27,694 nucleotides of DNA from a virus. The notes beneath the pieces were generated by a model. The model searched no databases and had not been told where the DNA came from. It saw nothing but the letters and a program-made list of their open reading frames with translations. Numbering within the stretch: position 1 is the first letter of the stretch; each line of letters starts with the position of its first letter. Location of the stretch: positions 1 to 27,694 of the IMG/VR virus record IMGVR_UViG_3300032093_000676. One strand, written 5' to 3'. The translations under genes were made by a program, and so were the position numbers. Shown piece after piece: positions 8,426 through 15,385 of this stretch.

Positions 8426-8901
8426 TGCCCAACCTCACGTCTTGCTGCTGCAATTTCTTCCCGAACATGCTCAGGTTCAAGGTGCTCTGGCGGTGTTGTG
8501 GGTGGGGGCGGAGGAACCCAGGTTTCATCAAGTGGGGGATTTACCCAGGCTGGCAAAGCACCAGATGATGTCCAAGTTGAAGTAGCGGGGGCAGGAACGG
8601 GAGCGGGGGCAGGAGTCGGGGGAGTTACTGGGGGCGGATTGATTGCAGCAGACACCGCACCCACTGCTCTTTTGCCTACGATGCCGCCAATGCCGCCAAC
8701 AATAAGCAACACGATATCGTTCAGCATCTTTGTGTAGGCTTGATCAATGGGGGCCATTGACTTGATTGGTTGGGTCACAAACGTCACGCTGTAAAGCAAG
8801 GCAATCACAATGCCGAACAAAATGATGGTAATCATCACCACAACAAAGCCCCAGATGCGGACTTCGATTTCTTCGGGGGTGAGTTTATTTTTTGACAACA
8901 T
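8422..8901 (-). CDS. holin-like membrane protein with proline-rich tail
   Basis: A 159-residue protein from ATG 8901 (the frame is open further upstream but overlaps the lipoprotein gene). It has two hydrophobic segments, about residues 16-40 (IWGFVVVMITIILFGIVIAL) and 60-76 (LNDIVLLIVGGIGGIVG). A long Pro/Ala/Thr-rich segment (PPPVTPPTPAPAPVPAPA) and a charged C-terminal helix follow. Position directly upstream of Rz/Rz1 and the endolysin, with a GTGA overlap to Rz, supports a holin role: a timed inner-membrane pore releasing endolysin. The unusual proline-rich C-terminus is longer than in typical class II holins. Holin is an inference from topology and context. Confidence 0.65.
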   Translation of the reverse strand: MLSKNKLTPEEIEVRIWGFVVVMITIILFGIVIALLYSVTFVTQPIKSMAPIDQAYTKMLNDIVLLIVGGIGGIVGKRAVGAVSAAINPPPVTPPTPAPAPVPAPATSTWTSSGALPAWVNPPLDETWVPPPPPTTPPEHLEPEHVREEIAAARREVGQ

Positions 8902-9127
8902 CGGGTTCCACCTTTTTTTCAAGCACTGGAGCAACAAGATATTCGGGGCATGTCTGGGTAAACATGCAACGAGGTTTTTGGCATTCTTTAAGGTCAAAGT
9001 TGTCTGGGTTTTGACAAGTGTATCGGTAGCGGTCTTCACACCCGACAAGCAAAAATATAATACCTATCATCATGACGGTCTTATGCAAACCAATCATTGC
9101 ACACCACATGACTTTATTTTTGTTCAT
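8885..9127 (-). CDS. Cys-rich phage lipoprotein
   Basis: An 80-residue protein from ATG 9127; ATG 9109 or 9097 are alternatives. It has a hydrophobic signal with lipobox LVGC. The mature part begins CEDRYRYTCQNPDNF and holds further cysteines (KECQKPRCMFTQTCPEYL). I recall related short lipoproteins (C.DRYRYPCQDP...C..P.C....TCPE) in many tailed phages; their role is unproven, possibly superinfection exclusion or lysis-related. The C-terminus is charged (LEKKVEPDVVKK). It overlaps both neighbours slightly, inside the lysis block. Confidence 0.75.
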   Translation of the reverse strand: MNKNKVMWCAMIGLHKTVMMIGIIFLLVGCEDRYRYTCQNPDNFDLKECQKPRCMFTQTCPEYLVAPVLEKKVEPDVVKK

Positions 9128-9308
9128 TGCGTTGCCTGTCCATTTGTTGGCGCTCATATTCAAGTTGTTGACGCAGTCTTTCCATGCGCTCAATTTGCAT
9201 TTTGCTCTCCTTTTGTGCAGCCAATGTGTCATAGTAAATGCTTCCCAGCAGCGGTAGCAGCAGGACAAATACCAACACCATAGCAACTAACGCAACTAAA
9301 AACCCCAT
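9114..9308 (-). CDS. small single-pass membrane protein with coiled-coil
   Basis: From ATG 9308 this is a 64-residue protein: a transmembrane segment (GFLVALVAMVLVFVLLLPLL) followed by a strongly charged helix (KMQIERMERLRQQLEYERQQ). The frame extends upstream to ATG 9431, which has a fair Shine-Dalgarno (GAGAGG). That start would overlap the preceding gene by 136 bases and add a Gly/Ser/Pro-rich N-terminus, so I prefer the short form. It lies between a C-terminally anchored coiled-coil protein and a lipoprotein in the lysis/membrane block. Function unknown; an anti-holin or accessory lysis role is possible. Confidence 0.6.
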   Translation of the reverse strand: MGFLVALVAMVLVFVLLLPLLGSIYYDTLAAQKESKMQIERMERLRQQLEYERQQMDRQRNEQK

Positions 9309-9997
9309 CTTACTTTTCGATCCATTATTAGAAGGCTGAAGAACAGGACTAGGTAAAGGACGACCACTAAACAGGCTACCCCGTAGATTGCCTTGTCTTG
9401 GATTGCGCTGATTACCTTTCTGCGTTGCCATTCAACCTCTCGTTGTTTCTTTTCTTGGGCCAGCCTTGCTTCTTCCTGTTCCCCAATGATCTGCACTCTC
9501 ATTGCGTTGACTCGTGTGTACAAATTCCCCAGTTCAGGCGGGGACTGGTACACCATGATCTCACGAATTTCTTTGGCCAGTTTTTCAAACTGTGTTTTTG
9601 CCAACTCTCTGTTTAGCGCTGACTCCATGATGTTTTGATTGGGGTCATAAACAGTCTTGGACTTTTCTTCTTCTTCTCTGATATGGTCAGCAAGTTGTTG
9701 CTGAACTTTGAAGAACTGAGACAGATTTGCCGCCAAATCAGCCACTACCCGACCTTCATCCCAAACCTCTGGTTCAGCCTTTTTTGGCTTAAGCGCAGCA
9801 ACAGGGGCAGCTGCTTGAGGTTTTTTCTTTTTGAAGAACCCGAAGAACCCTCCCACTTCCTCCGCAATTGCCTGAACTTCCTTGGCTGCTTTTTGAGCAG
9901 AAGCAACAGTTCCCTTTACCTCTTTGTAAAGTTCGCACCCTTTTCTGATGGCTGCAACGCAACCATTCGCCATTGCCAAAAGGGTGAGCGGATCAAT
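9296..9997 (-). CDS. C-terminally anchored coiled-coil membrane protein; probable AUU start
   Basis: A helical protein of about 233 residues with a Lys-rich patch after GGFFGFFKKKK, long charged coils (HIREEEEKSK, EEARLAQEKKQREVEWQRRK) and a C-terminal transmembrane segment (YGVACLVVVLYLVLFFSLLI). The only conventional in-frame start near the N-terminus is TTG 9979, which has no Shine-Dalgarno. Six codons upstream is ATT 9997, with AGGGG exactly six bases before it, giving MDPLTLLAMANGCVAAIRKG. That agrees with related proteins I remember beginning MDPxTLL. An in-frame TAA two codons before the ATT bounds the choice. Function unknown; it heads the membrane/lysis block. Confidence 0.7.
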   Translation of the reverse strand: MDPLTLLAMANGCVAAIRKGCELYKEVKGTVASAQKAAKEVQAIAEEVGGFFGFFKKKKPQAAAPVAALKPKKAEPEVWDEGRVVADLAANLSQFFKVQQQLADHIREEEEKSKTVYDPNQNIMESALNRELAKTQFEKLAKEIREIMVYQSPPELGNLYTRVNAMRVQIIGEQEEARLAQEKKQREVEWQRRKVISAIQDKAIYGVACLVVVLYLVLFFSLLIMDRKVRWGF

Positions 9998-10009
9998 TTT
10001 TTACCCCTG

Positions 10010-10237
10010 TTATGGCATGGCTGCTTTTATTTTGTCTACTGTGTCAGCAGCATCAATTTGGGTCTGCATAACTGCGTATTTGTCTCGAATGAGTTGACGA
10101 GCGGTTTCAGCCCCTTCCATTTGGCCAGGGATTTGTTTGGCAATAGCCTCGTCATACGGTTTAAATTCGTCTGCACGGGCTAGACGGCGCTTTTCATGCG
10201 CAATAACTTTAGCTTTATTGAAGTTGATGGTAATCAT
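10010..10237 (-). CDS. small fibre-associated phage protein
   Basis: A 75-residue protein starting MITINFNKAKVIAHEKRRLA from ATG 10237. That start overlaps the upstream stop as ATGA and has GGAG eight bases upstream; the longer frame from 10252 is less likely. It is helical and charged, resembling short phage proteins of the form MITINxxKAKEIxxxxxRAxR found directly after tail fibre genes. An assembly or chaperone role is guessed from position only. Confidence 0.75.
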   Translation of the reverse strand: MITINFNKAKVIAHEKRRLARADEFKPYDEAIAKQIPGQMEGAETARQLIRDKYAVMQTQIDAADTVDKIKAAMP

Positions 10238-10425
10238 TCTTGGTACTCCCATGCGTTGCGAAATGTGCGGTCTGTTGGAATGTCAGACACATCCACGATC
10301 TTGAAGGGCTTGCCAGCGGGTACATCTTTCGCCGCAATCTCTTCAATCGTTAAACCGCACTCAGCGGCAGGAATAACGACAACAACTCCGCCATCGTCAG
10401 TTGGGTAAATGATTCTTGAGTTCAT
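10234..10425 (-). CDS. small conserved phage protein (tail fibre neighbour)
   Basis: A 63-residue protein, beta-strand rich N-terminally (SRIIYPTDDGGVVVVIPAAE). It continues with CGLTIEEIAAKDVPAGKPFK and ends with DRTFRNAWEYQE. I recall near-identical small proteins paired with the MITINF-type protein after tail fibre genes of phages infecting various proteobacteria; no biochemical role is known to me. It lies nine bases after the fibre stop and is coupled by ATGA to the next gene. Confidence 0.75.
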   Translation of the reverse strand: MNSRIIYPTDDGGVVVVIPAAECGLTIEEIAAKDVPAGKPFKIVDVSDIPTDRTFRNAWEYQE

Positions 10426-10434
10426 GGTTTTTCC

Positions 10435-11370
10435 TTATCTGAAAGCAGCAACATACATACTTGTAGTGTCCACAAATGCATTATTTTCTACGTGGTGAAT
10501 ATTTATAGCTGACATAGTAATACTAGTAATATTATTAAAAGAGTTGGACGCGGTTGTAACCAAAGACGCTACTTGTACGCAATAATTTGCATCTTGCATT
10601 GCAGTGGAAAAGTTAACCCCATACACTCCTGCGCCAAGATCGGAAATGCTAGATACATTTCCACTGGCACGAATAGATATAGTACCTGTGCCATCAAAGT
10701 TAACCCACGCCCTTGCTGAGTAACTAGGTGCTGAACCCGATGCCGTTGTAAGGGCCGTAGCTGAAGTTGCAAGAGTTGCCAGGGTTGCTGTACCTGCGTT
10801 GGTAGCGTACCCCGCAGTGGTGGCATACCCTGCGTTGGTAGCAAACGACGCACTGTTGGCAGTCCCTGCGTTGGTAGCGTACCCAGCGTTGGTAGCGAAC
10901 CCAGCGTTGGTAGCTGACCCGGCAGCAATAGCCGACTGAGCAATCCAAACGGGCGACGAAGCACCTGCGGAAGACAGTATTTGTCCAGCGGTTCCAGCAG
11001 CAGTGTAAGACTGTAAAGTCCCTGTGCTGTACGCAACTGCTCCGTTAGCTGCGGTCGCCGCATCAAATTGAACCATGGCATTAAGCCCGGCAGCAGTTAC
11101 TCGCAGTTCAAGCTTATCAGCTGCTGCATATGCTTGAGCGGTAGTTGCCTCTTGCCCGCGAACTACTGTAAAACTATCTGACGAACGCGCAGTAACTTTT
11201 ACAATTTCAAGTTGATTGCTAGAGTTTGTCAGAGTGGCATAAAAATAATTTGTTCCTGTAATTGCAGGAAATAGCGCACCTTGCCCAGTAGTCACTACTA
11301 TTGTGGTGGCCGAAGAAGAAATTGACGATGCAAGCGGTGCAGATGCATTATTTGAAAAAAGTACTGGCAT
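10435..11370 (-). CDS. tail fibre/receptor-binding protein, copy A
   Basis: A 311-residue fibre-type protein. The N-terminal domain of about 100 residues includes FVVRGQEATTAQAYAAADKL-like sequence (SFTVVRGQEATTAQAYAAAD) common in phage fibre proteins. A low-complexity ATNAGYATNAG repeat (about 145-205) follows. The C-terminal module (about 215-311) has WVNFDGTGTISIRASGNVSS and ends SMYVAAFR. That module is closely shared with the fibre gene at 11766, suggesting alternative or hetero-trimeric fibres with related tips. The N-terminal domain differs from copy B. It is 12 bases downstream of the DUF5856-like gene. Confidence 0.8.
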   Translation of the reverse strand: MPVLFSNNASAPLASSISSSATTIVVTTGQGALFPAITGTNYFYATLTNSSNQLEIVKVTARSSDSFTVVRGQEATTAQAYAAADKLELRVTAAGLNAMVQFDAATAANGAVAYSTGTLQSYTAAGTAGQILSSAGASSPVWIAQSAIAAGSATNAGFATNAGYATNAGTANSASFATNAGYATTAGYATNAGTATLATLATSATALTTASGSAPSYSARAWVNFDGTGTISIRASGNVSSISDLGAGVYGVNFSTAMQDANYCVQVASLVTTASNSFNNITSITMSAINIHHVENNAFVDTTSMYVAAFR

Positions 11371-11382
11371 AGCAAAGTGTCC

Positions 11383-11754
11383 TTATTCGAACGTTCGCAA
11401 TTTATATAAAGTGCTCAAATACAAGGCAACTGCTTCATCAATCAAATTTTGAACCGCAGTCTGTTGCTTGTCAACAGCAGTGTAACGTAGTTGTTCGACT
11501 AACGTCAGTTGTCCTTCGAGTACATCCGCAATTTCTCCGGGAGCAGGGGCGTCTAACATAGGTATGGTGTCAATTACCCCATACCTTCCTTGATAGGCTT
11601 CGGCAATGCTGTCGGCAATTTCAATAATGCCATCATAAAAAGCATTTAACGCTATGTGTTTTGCATAACTGGTAGTCCGCAAATGTTCACGATGAGCAAG
11701 TTCTCGGCTCAAAAACAAAACAGCAATTAGACGGCCCATCAAGGGGGTGCTCAT
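11383..11754 (-). CDS. DUF5856-like (ferritin-like helical) protein
   Basis: A 123-residue helical protein: REHLRTTSYAKHIALNAFYD, then IIEIADSIAEAYQGRYGVI, and a C-terminal helix pair (NLIDEAVALYLSTLYKLRTF). This matches the DUF5856 type of phage protein, a four-helix ferritin/Dps-like fold judged from the motif AHREHLRTxSYAxHxAL and AEAYQGRyG. Biochemical role unknown. Start ATG 11754 has AAGGA seven bases upstream. The gene sits between the two paralogous tail fibres, so it may have been carried with the duplicated module. Confidence 0.75.
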   Translation of the reverse strand: MSTPLMGRLIAVLFLSRELAHREHLRTTSYAKHIALNAFYDGIIEIADSIAEAYQGRYGVIDTIPMLDAPAPGEIADVLEGQLTLVEQLRYTAVDKQQTAVQNLIDEAVALYLSTLYKLRTFE

Positions 11755-11765
11755 GATTAGTCCTT

Positions 11766-13109
11766 TTATCTGAAAGCAGCAACATACATACTTGAAGAAT
11801 CAACATATGCATTATTTTCTACATGGTCGATATTTATAGTTCCCGTAGTAATACTAGTAGGGTTATTAACAGTGTTGGACGCAGTTGCAACCAAACCCAT
11901 TATTGTTATGCAATAATTTGCATCAGGCATCCCAGTAGAGAAGTTAACCCCATACTTTCCTGTGCCATTATCGGTAATGCTAGACACGTTAACACTTGCG
12001 CGAATAGATATAGAACCCGTGCCGTTAAAGTTAACCCACGACCTTGCCCCGTAATAACCGGGTGAGCCAGAAGTTATTGTAATGCCGTTACCTGCATTGC
12101 TAGCGTAACCTGCACTGCTAGCGTAACCTGCACCGCTAGCGTAACCTGCATTGCTAGCGTAACCTGCCGAACCCGCATAGGTAGCGTTAGATGCGGAACC
12201 TGCCGAACCCGCATAAGATGCCTGAGATACAGAAAAATTACTGGGGTTATAGACGTAAAAATTAATGCCATCGTTGCCACCCCAAAGCCAAGTGGGTTGC
12301 CCGCCTTGGCCAGACCAATAGAAGTTAATGCCGTTACCATCAGATCGATTAGGGTACGCCCTACCAGCATTTGTAGCGTAGCCTGAGTTTGTAGCGTAGC
12401 CTGCGTTAGTGGCTGCGCTTGCATTGGTGGCAGACGAAGCAAAAGTCGCGTTGGTGGCAGACGAAGCAAAGGTTGCGTTGGTGGCTGAACCTGCACTGGT
12501 AGCCGTAGTAGCCAGAGTAGCCGTAGTTGCCAACGTAGCCGTAGTTGCCAATGTTGCATTGGTAGCTGAAGCAGCGGAACCGGTTGTGTTCTGGTTAAAC
12601 GTGGGCCAAGTGAACGTACCCGTGCTAAAGTTGCCTGACGTTGGCGTACCGAGAGAGGGAGTTGTAAAACTTGGTGAGGTTGCCAAAGCAACCACAGTGC
12701 CGGAGCCAGTTGTGCTATATGAAGTACCCCACGCTGTTCCTGTGGAATTTGGAATGCCCGAACCGGGGTAAATCATACCGGCTGGAGCCGCAGCAGAAGT
12801 CCAAGTCGTACCGTCTGAAGTCAGCAAGTTGCCCACTGTGCCCGCAGCTACCGCAGAAACCGTAGAACCTGCACCAACCAAGACGCCAGTTGCAGTTGTA
12901 AGCCCTGTACCGCCGTTGCCAACAGGCAAAGTGCCAGTAACACCAGTAGAAAGGGGCAACCCCGTAGCGTTGGTCAGTGTCGCAGACACAGGTGTCCCCA
13001 ATGCCCCGCCAGCCTGATACTTATCAGTATTCAGGTTTACAAAGTTGGCATCGACTTCCGTATTGGTTAACGGCGAGCCTTTACCTGCACGAGTGACAAT
13101 TGTTGACAT
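11766..13109 (-). CDS. tail fibre/receptor-binding protein, copy B
   Basis: A 447-residue fibre protein. The N-terminus is TRAGKGSPLTNTEVDANFVN, a common phage fibre attachment motif. Next come the GNGGTGLTTATGVLVG segment, a T/A/S-rich segment and long ATNA/YAS-type repeats. Within the repeats an aromatic insert (about 265-295, GINFYWSGQGGQPTWLWGGN) may be a distinct receptor-contact loop. The C-terminal module GARSWVNFNGTGSISIRASV...SMYVAAFR is the paralogue of the fibre A tip. The gene contains exact tandem DNA repeats (12091-12162). It would bind the host surface receptor and fix host range. Confidence 0.85.
   Translation of the reverse strand: MSTIVTRAGKGSPLTNTEVDANFVNLNTDKYQAGGALGTPVSATLTNATGLPLSTGVTGTLPVGNGGTGLTTATGVLVGAGSTVSAVAAGTVGNLLTSDGTTWTSAAAPAGMIYPGSGIPNSTGTAWGTSYSTTGSGTVVALATSPSFTTPSLGTPTSGNFSTGTFTWPTFNQNTTGSAASATNATLATTATLATTATLATTATSAGSATNATFASSATNATFASSATNASAATNAGYATNSGYATNAGRAYPNRSDGNGINFYWSGQGGQPTWLWGGNDGINFYVYNPSNFSVSQASYAGSAGSASNATYAGSAGYASNAGYASGAGYASSAGYASNAGNGITITSGSPGYYGARSWVNFNGTGSISIRASVNVSSITDNGTGKYGVNFSTGMPDANYCITIMGLVATASNTVNNPTSITTGTINIDHVENNAYVDSSSMYVAAFR
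12091..12162 (-). repeat. four tandem 18-bp repeats in fibre B
   Basis: Four consecutive 18-bp units, plus-strand CCTGCATTGCTAGCGTAA with one or two substitutions in the middle, at 12091, 12109, 12127 and 12145. Each encodes one six-residue Tyr-Ala-Ser-x-Ala-Gly unit of the fibre shaft. Copy-number change by slippage would change shaft length in frame. Confidence 0.9.
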
Positions 13110-13122
13110 CTAGACACCCCAA

Positions 13123-13575
13123 TTAGGAGACGGTGATTTGCCAGGTGATGCTCATGGCGTCATTTGCGCCTTTGTTGACAACTGAGAACACCGTACGGCA
13201 CAACATGGTTCCAGTTGTTGGGTCGTTGAAGATACCGGCTTCGGTAACAGCGCCAGTACCAGTACCAGCTGGGAAACTGGCTACGTAAGTAACAACGTTG
13301 GTAGACGAAGTCGCTGACGAAAAAGTTACCCGTGAACCTGAAATTGGGGTTTCCAGCGCGGTATCACCAACCGCTGCTGCGGTAGTACCCGTCCCCAATC
13401 CCATGTGCGTCATGGCTGCTGGCGAATTGGTCGTTTTGAGCATTGAAGACGCAATAAAGGTCTTGCCTGCGGTAACAACCAAATTTTTGAATTCACGAGA
13501 GTCTTTGACATTGCCTTGTGCGTCAAAAACTTTGACGAAGACGTTGCCAGTGACTGTAAGTTTATCGTTCAACAT
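13123..13575 (-). CDS. phage virion structural protein (fibre/appendage-type)
   Basis: A 150-residue beta-rich protein beginning LTVTGNVFVKVFDAQGNVKD and continuing with FKNLVVTAGKTFIASSML. It has a MGLGTGTTAAAVGDTALE loop and a TEAGIFNDPTTGTMLCRTVF segment. This is the common phage virion type with an N-terminal strand pair and the VVxxGKxxIAxxM motif, often found beside tail fibres. There is no enzymatic motif. It lies between fibre B and the repeat protein. Exact virion location is unknown. Confidence 0.7.
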   Translation of the reverse strand: MLNDKLTVTGNVFVKVFDAQGNVKDSREFKNLVVTAGKTFIASSMLKTTNSPAAMTHMGLGTGTTAAAVGDTALETPISGSRVTFSSATSSTNVVTYVASFPAGTGTGAVTEAGIFNDPTTGTMLCRTVFSVVNKGANDAMSITWQITVS

Positions 13576-13587
13576 GAACTTCTCCTG

Positions 13588-14409
13588 TTAAAAAGTGAAC
13601 TGAATTCCCACGTAGTCTTCAGCAAAATATGTGATGTCACAATAATCTTGTATCGACCCCACTCCTGCGTCCGACAATGAAAAAGAATCTGTTGCAGAAG
13701 AAGCAGTACTGATCACTGCCGCTTCCGTAATCGTAACAACATTGGCTGTAAAGTCAATGAATTCAAAAGAAATACCATCGCCAACATCGGCAAGGTCATT
13801 CATTGCAAACGCTTCAGTCAAAAACTGATCAAAGGCGTAATAACTTGAGTCCCCAGAAGTAACAGTCTCAACTTTAATAGCTGGGGCAAAAGACAAAGAC
13901 GATGTGTCTGACAAAGTCAACGTGTCAAAAACGTCTCGAATATAAATTAACATTACCAAAGCGCTATCACTAAAAGAAACTGTTTCAGCAACTGGCTTTT
14001 GAAAATTCAAAGCCGGGGAATCATTTGTTGCTAGGCTTTCAGTAACAGTCCCAAGAGTAAACGCTAGGGCCTTTGTGTCGGCAACAGAAATAGTTTCTGT
14101 CTTTCCAAGTTGTGAAGTTTTTACGCTGCTATCGGACAATGTAACAGATTCAGTTTTTGCAGCGGGAACAAACGACAACGCAGAGATGTCTGCAATAGTC
14201 GAGGAATCAGTAAGGGGTTTGGAAAACGTCAAGACCGAACTATCGGCAATTCCAATTGTTTCCGCGCTAAACCTAAACAACCCGCTTGTGTCCATACGCG
14301 CTGAAGACGACAACAAAATGTAAGCAATCTCGGACACTGGCACTACATAAGTGGCAGTCCTTGAAAGATTTACAAAAGTGACGCTGGCGCGTAGGGAGGT
14401 GTCTGCCAT
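13588..14409 (-). CDS. Ser/Asp-rich repeat virion protein (probable appendage)
   Basis: A 273-residue protein. Residues about 48-215 consist of roughly eight or nine degenerate repeats of 18-20 residues. The shape is E-[ST]-[VIL]-x-x-x-D-[ST]-x-x-L-x-F, seen for example in ETIGIADSSVLTF, ESVTLSDSSV, ETISVADTKALAF, ESLATNDSPALNF and ETVSFSDSAL. Regular acidic turns and alternating hydrophobics suggest a beta-solenoid or beta-roll rod. N- and C-terminal parts are non-repetitive. Start ATG 14409 shares one base with the upstream stop (TGATG). A thin structural spike or appendage near the fibres is inferred. Confidence 0.7.
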   Translation of the reverse strand: MADTSLRASVTFVNLSRTATYVVPVSEIAYILLSSSARMDTSGLFRFSAETIGIADSSVLTFSKPLTDSSTIADISALSFVPAAKTESVTLSDSSVKTSQLGKTETISVADTKALAFTLGTVTESLATNDSPALNFQKPVAETVSFSDSALVMLIYIRDVFDTLTLSDTSSLSFAPAIKVETVTSGDSSYYAFDQFLTEAFAMNDLADVGDGISFEFIDFTANVVTITEAAVISTASSATDSFSLSDAGVGSIQDYCDITYFAEDYVGIQFTF

Positions 14410-14741
14410 CAGAAGTCTTCGCGTAACTTGAACTTCAGTACGTCATACACAGTTTGGATTTGCCCGTCGGAGAAAGTAATTTCAATCTCACCTTCGTAGT
14501 CCCCGGCTGCGCCTTGCAGCATCACAGGGGCCGAGGCTGGGTAAAAGGTAACTTGTCCGTTTGGCCCGTCTGTAATAGACCCTACAACCGTGGCCTGCAA
14601 CGTGGACGACCCAACTGCTCGAAAATACAAACGAGAAGTAGCCCCTGTTAAAACAACTGCTGCTCCAGTAGTGCTATCTGTGATGTTACACACCAGTGCA
14701 GGGCGTGTGTCATTCGTGACCAGTTTAATTTTGTCAGTCAT
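14409..14741 (-). CDS. BppU N-terminal-like/DUF2479-type baseplate or appendage protein
   Basis: A 110-residue Ig-like beta protein with the pattern IKLVTNDTRPALVCNITDST...VVLTGATSRLYFRAVG...GQVTFYP...YEGEIEITFSDGQIQTVYD. This is the BppU-N/DUF2479-type fold by which receptor-binding appendages attach to phage tails. Its ATG overlaps the stop of the head-tail adaptor gene as ATGA, and its stop touches the next start. It probably links the repeat protein or fibres to the tail; that is inferred. Confidence 0.75.
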   Translation of the reverse strand: MTDKIKLVTNDTRPALVCNITDSTTGAAVVLTGATSRLYFRAVGSSTLQATVVGSITDGPNGQVTFYPASAPVMLQGAAGDYEGEIEITFSDGQIQTVYDVLKFKLREDF

Positions 14742-15385
14742 ACAAGCCTCTGGAATTCAATCGCAACAGACGCACGGGTCAAACCTTTGTTCACTTGCGT
14801 GCGCACATCCGCCATCACGTCGTTAAATCTCTTCAAGTAGTCAAGAGATGTTCTGAGGTCGTAGTATGGCTGGTTTGGAGTATTGTACAAACGCGCCCTT
14901 GCCCCATACGCAATATCCTCAAGGAATCGTTCGTATATTTCTTCTCGAATCGTTGTAGATGAGCGAGTTGGTTTGAGGGCAATCCGCAACTTAATTTGGT
15001 TGGCTTGCGTGACTTGAGGATACGGAACCAACTGCACTTCTTGTGAAGATGGTCTGAAATAATAGTAGGGGTTCCCCGCCAACGTATTCCAATTGGTTGT
15101 TCGGTAAATCTGTGTCAACTGCTCAATGGCTCGTGGAACCAAAAAGACATCTCCGTACCAAGCTTCGACAATGTCTGCAATTTTGTAGTTGCCGTCCGGC
15201 TCAAGCTCGTACACTGCAACCCCAGAAATACCCGCTATAGGGTCAAGGTTTTCTTGGATATACCTGGTTTCCTGGCAAAACTCAATACAAGAATTGCGGA
15301 TTGCATTAAGCGCCACAACTTCTGGCACATCTTTTACAAACTGCATAACTTCTGGCAAAAACAAGTCGTACGCAACTTCACTCAT
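14738..15385 (-). CDS. head-tail adaptor/connector-like protein
   Basis: A 215-residue protein. An N-terminal helical region (YDLFLPEVMQFVKDVPEVVA, NSCIEFCQETRYIQENLD) is followed by a beta domain (EVQLVPYPQVTQANQIKLRI) and a helical C-terminus (FLEDIAYGARARLYNTPNQP). This is the shape of proteins that sit below the portal in short-tailed phages (tail adaptor, T7 gp11 position). It is coupled by ATGA overlaps to both neighbours. Function inferred from architecture and order. Confidence 0.65.
   Translation of the reverse strand: MSEVAYDLFLPEVMQFVKDVPEVVALNAIRNSCIEFCQETRYIQENLDPIAGISGVAVYELEPDGNYKIADIVEAWYGDVFLVPRAIEQLTQIYRTTNWNTLAGNPYYYFRPSSQEVQLVPYPQVTQANQIKLRIALKPTRSSTTIREEIYERFLEDIAYGARARLYNTPNQPYYDLRTSLDYLKRFNDVMADVRTQVNKGLTRASVAIEFQRLV

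Noticed and set aside
12074-12771. Long ORFs in other frames through the fibre gene (205 and 120 codons)
   Set aside because: Low-complexity Leu/Arg/Gln and Val/Ala products are by-products of the tandem repeats in fibre B.
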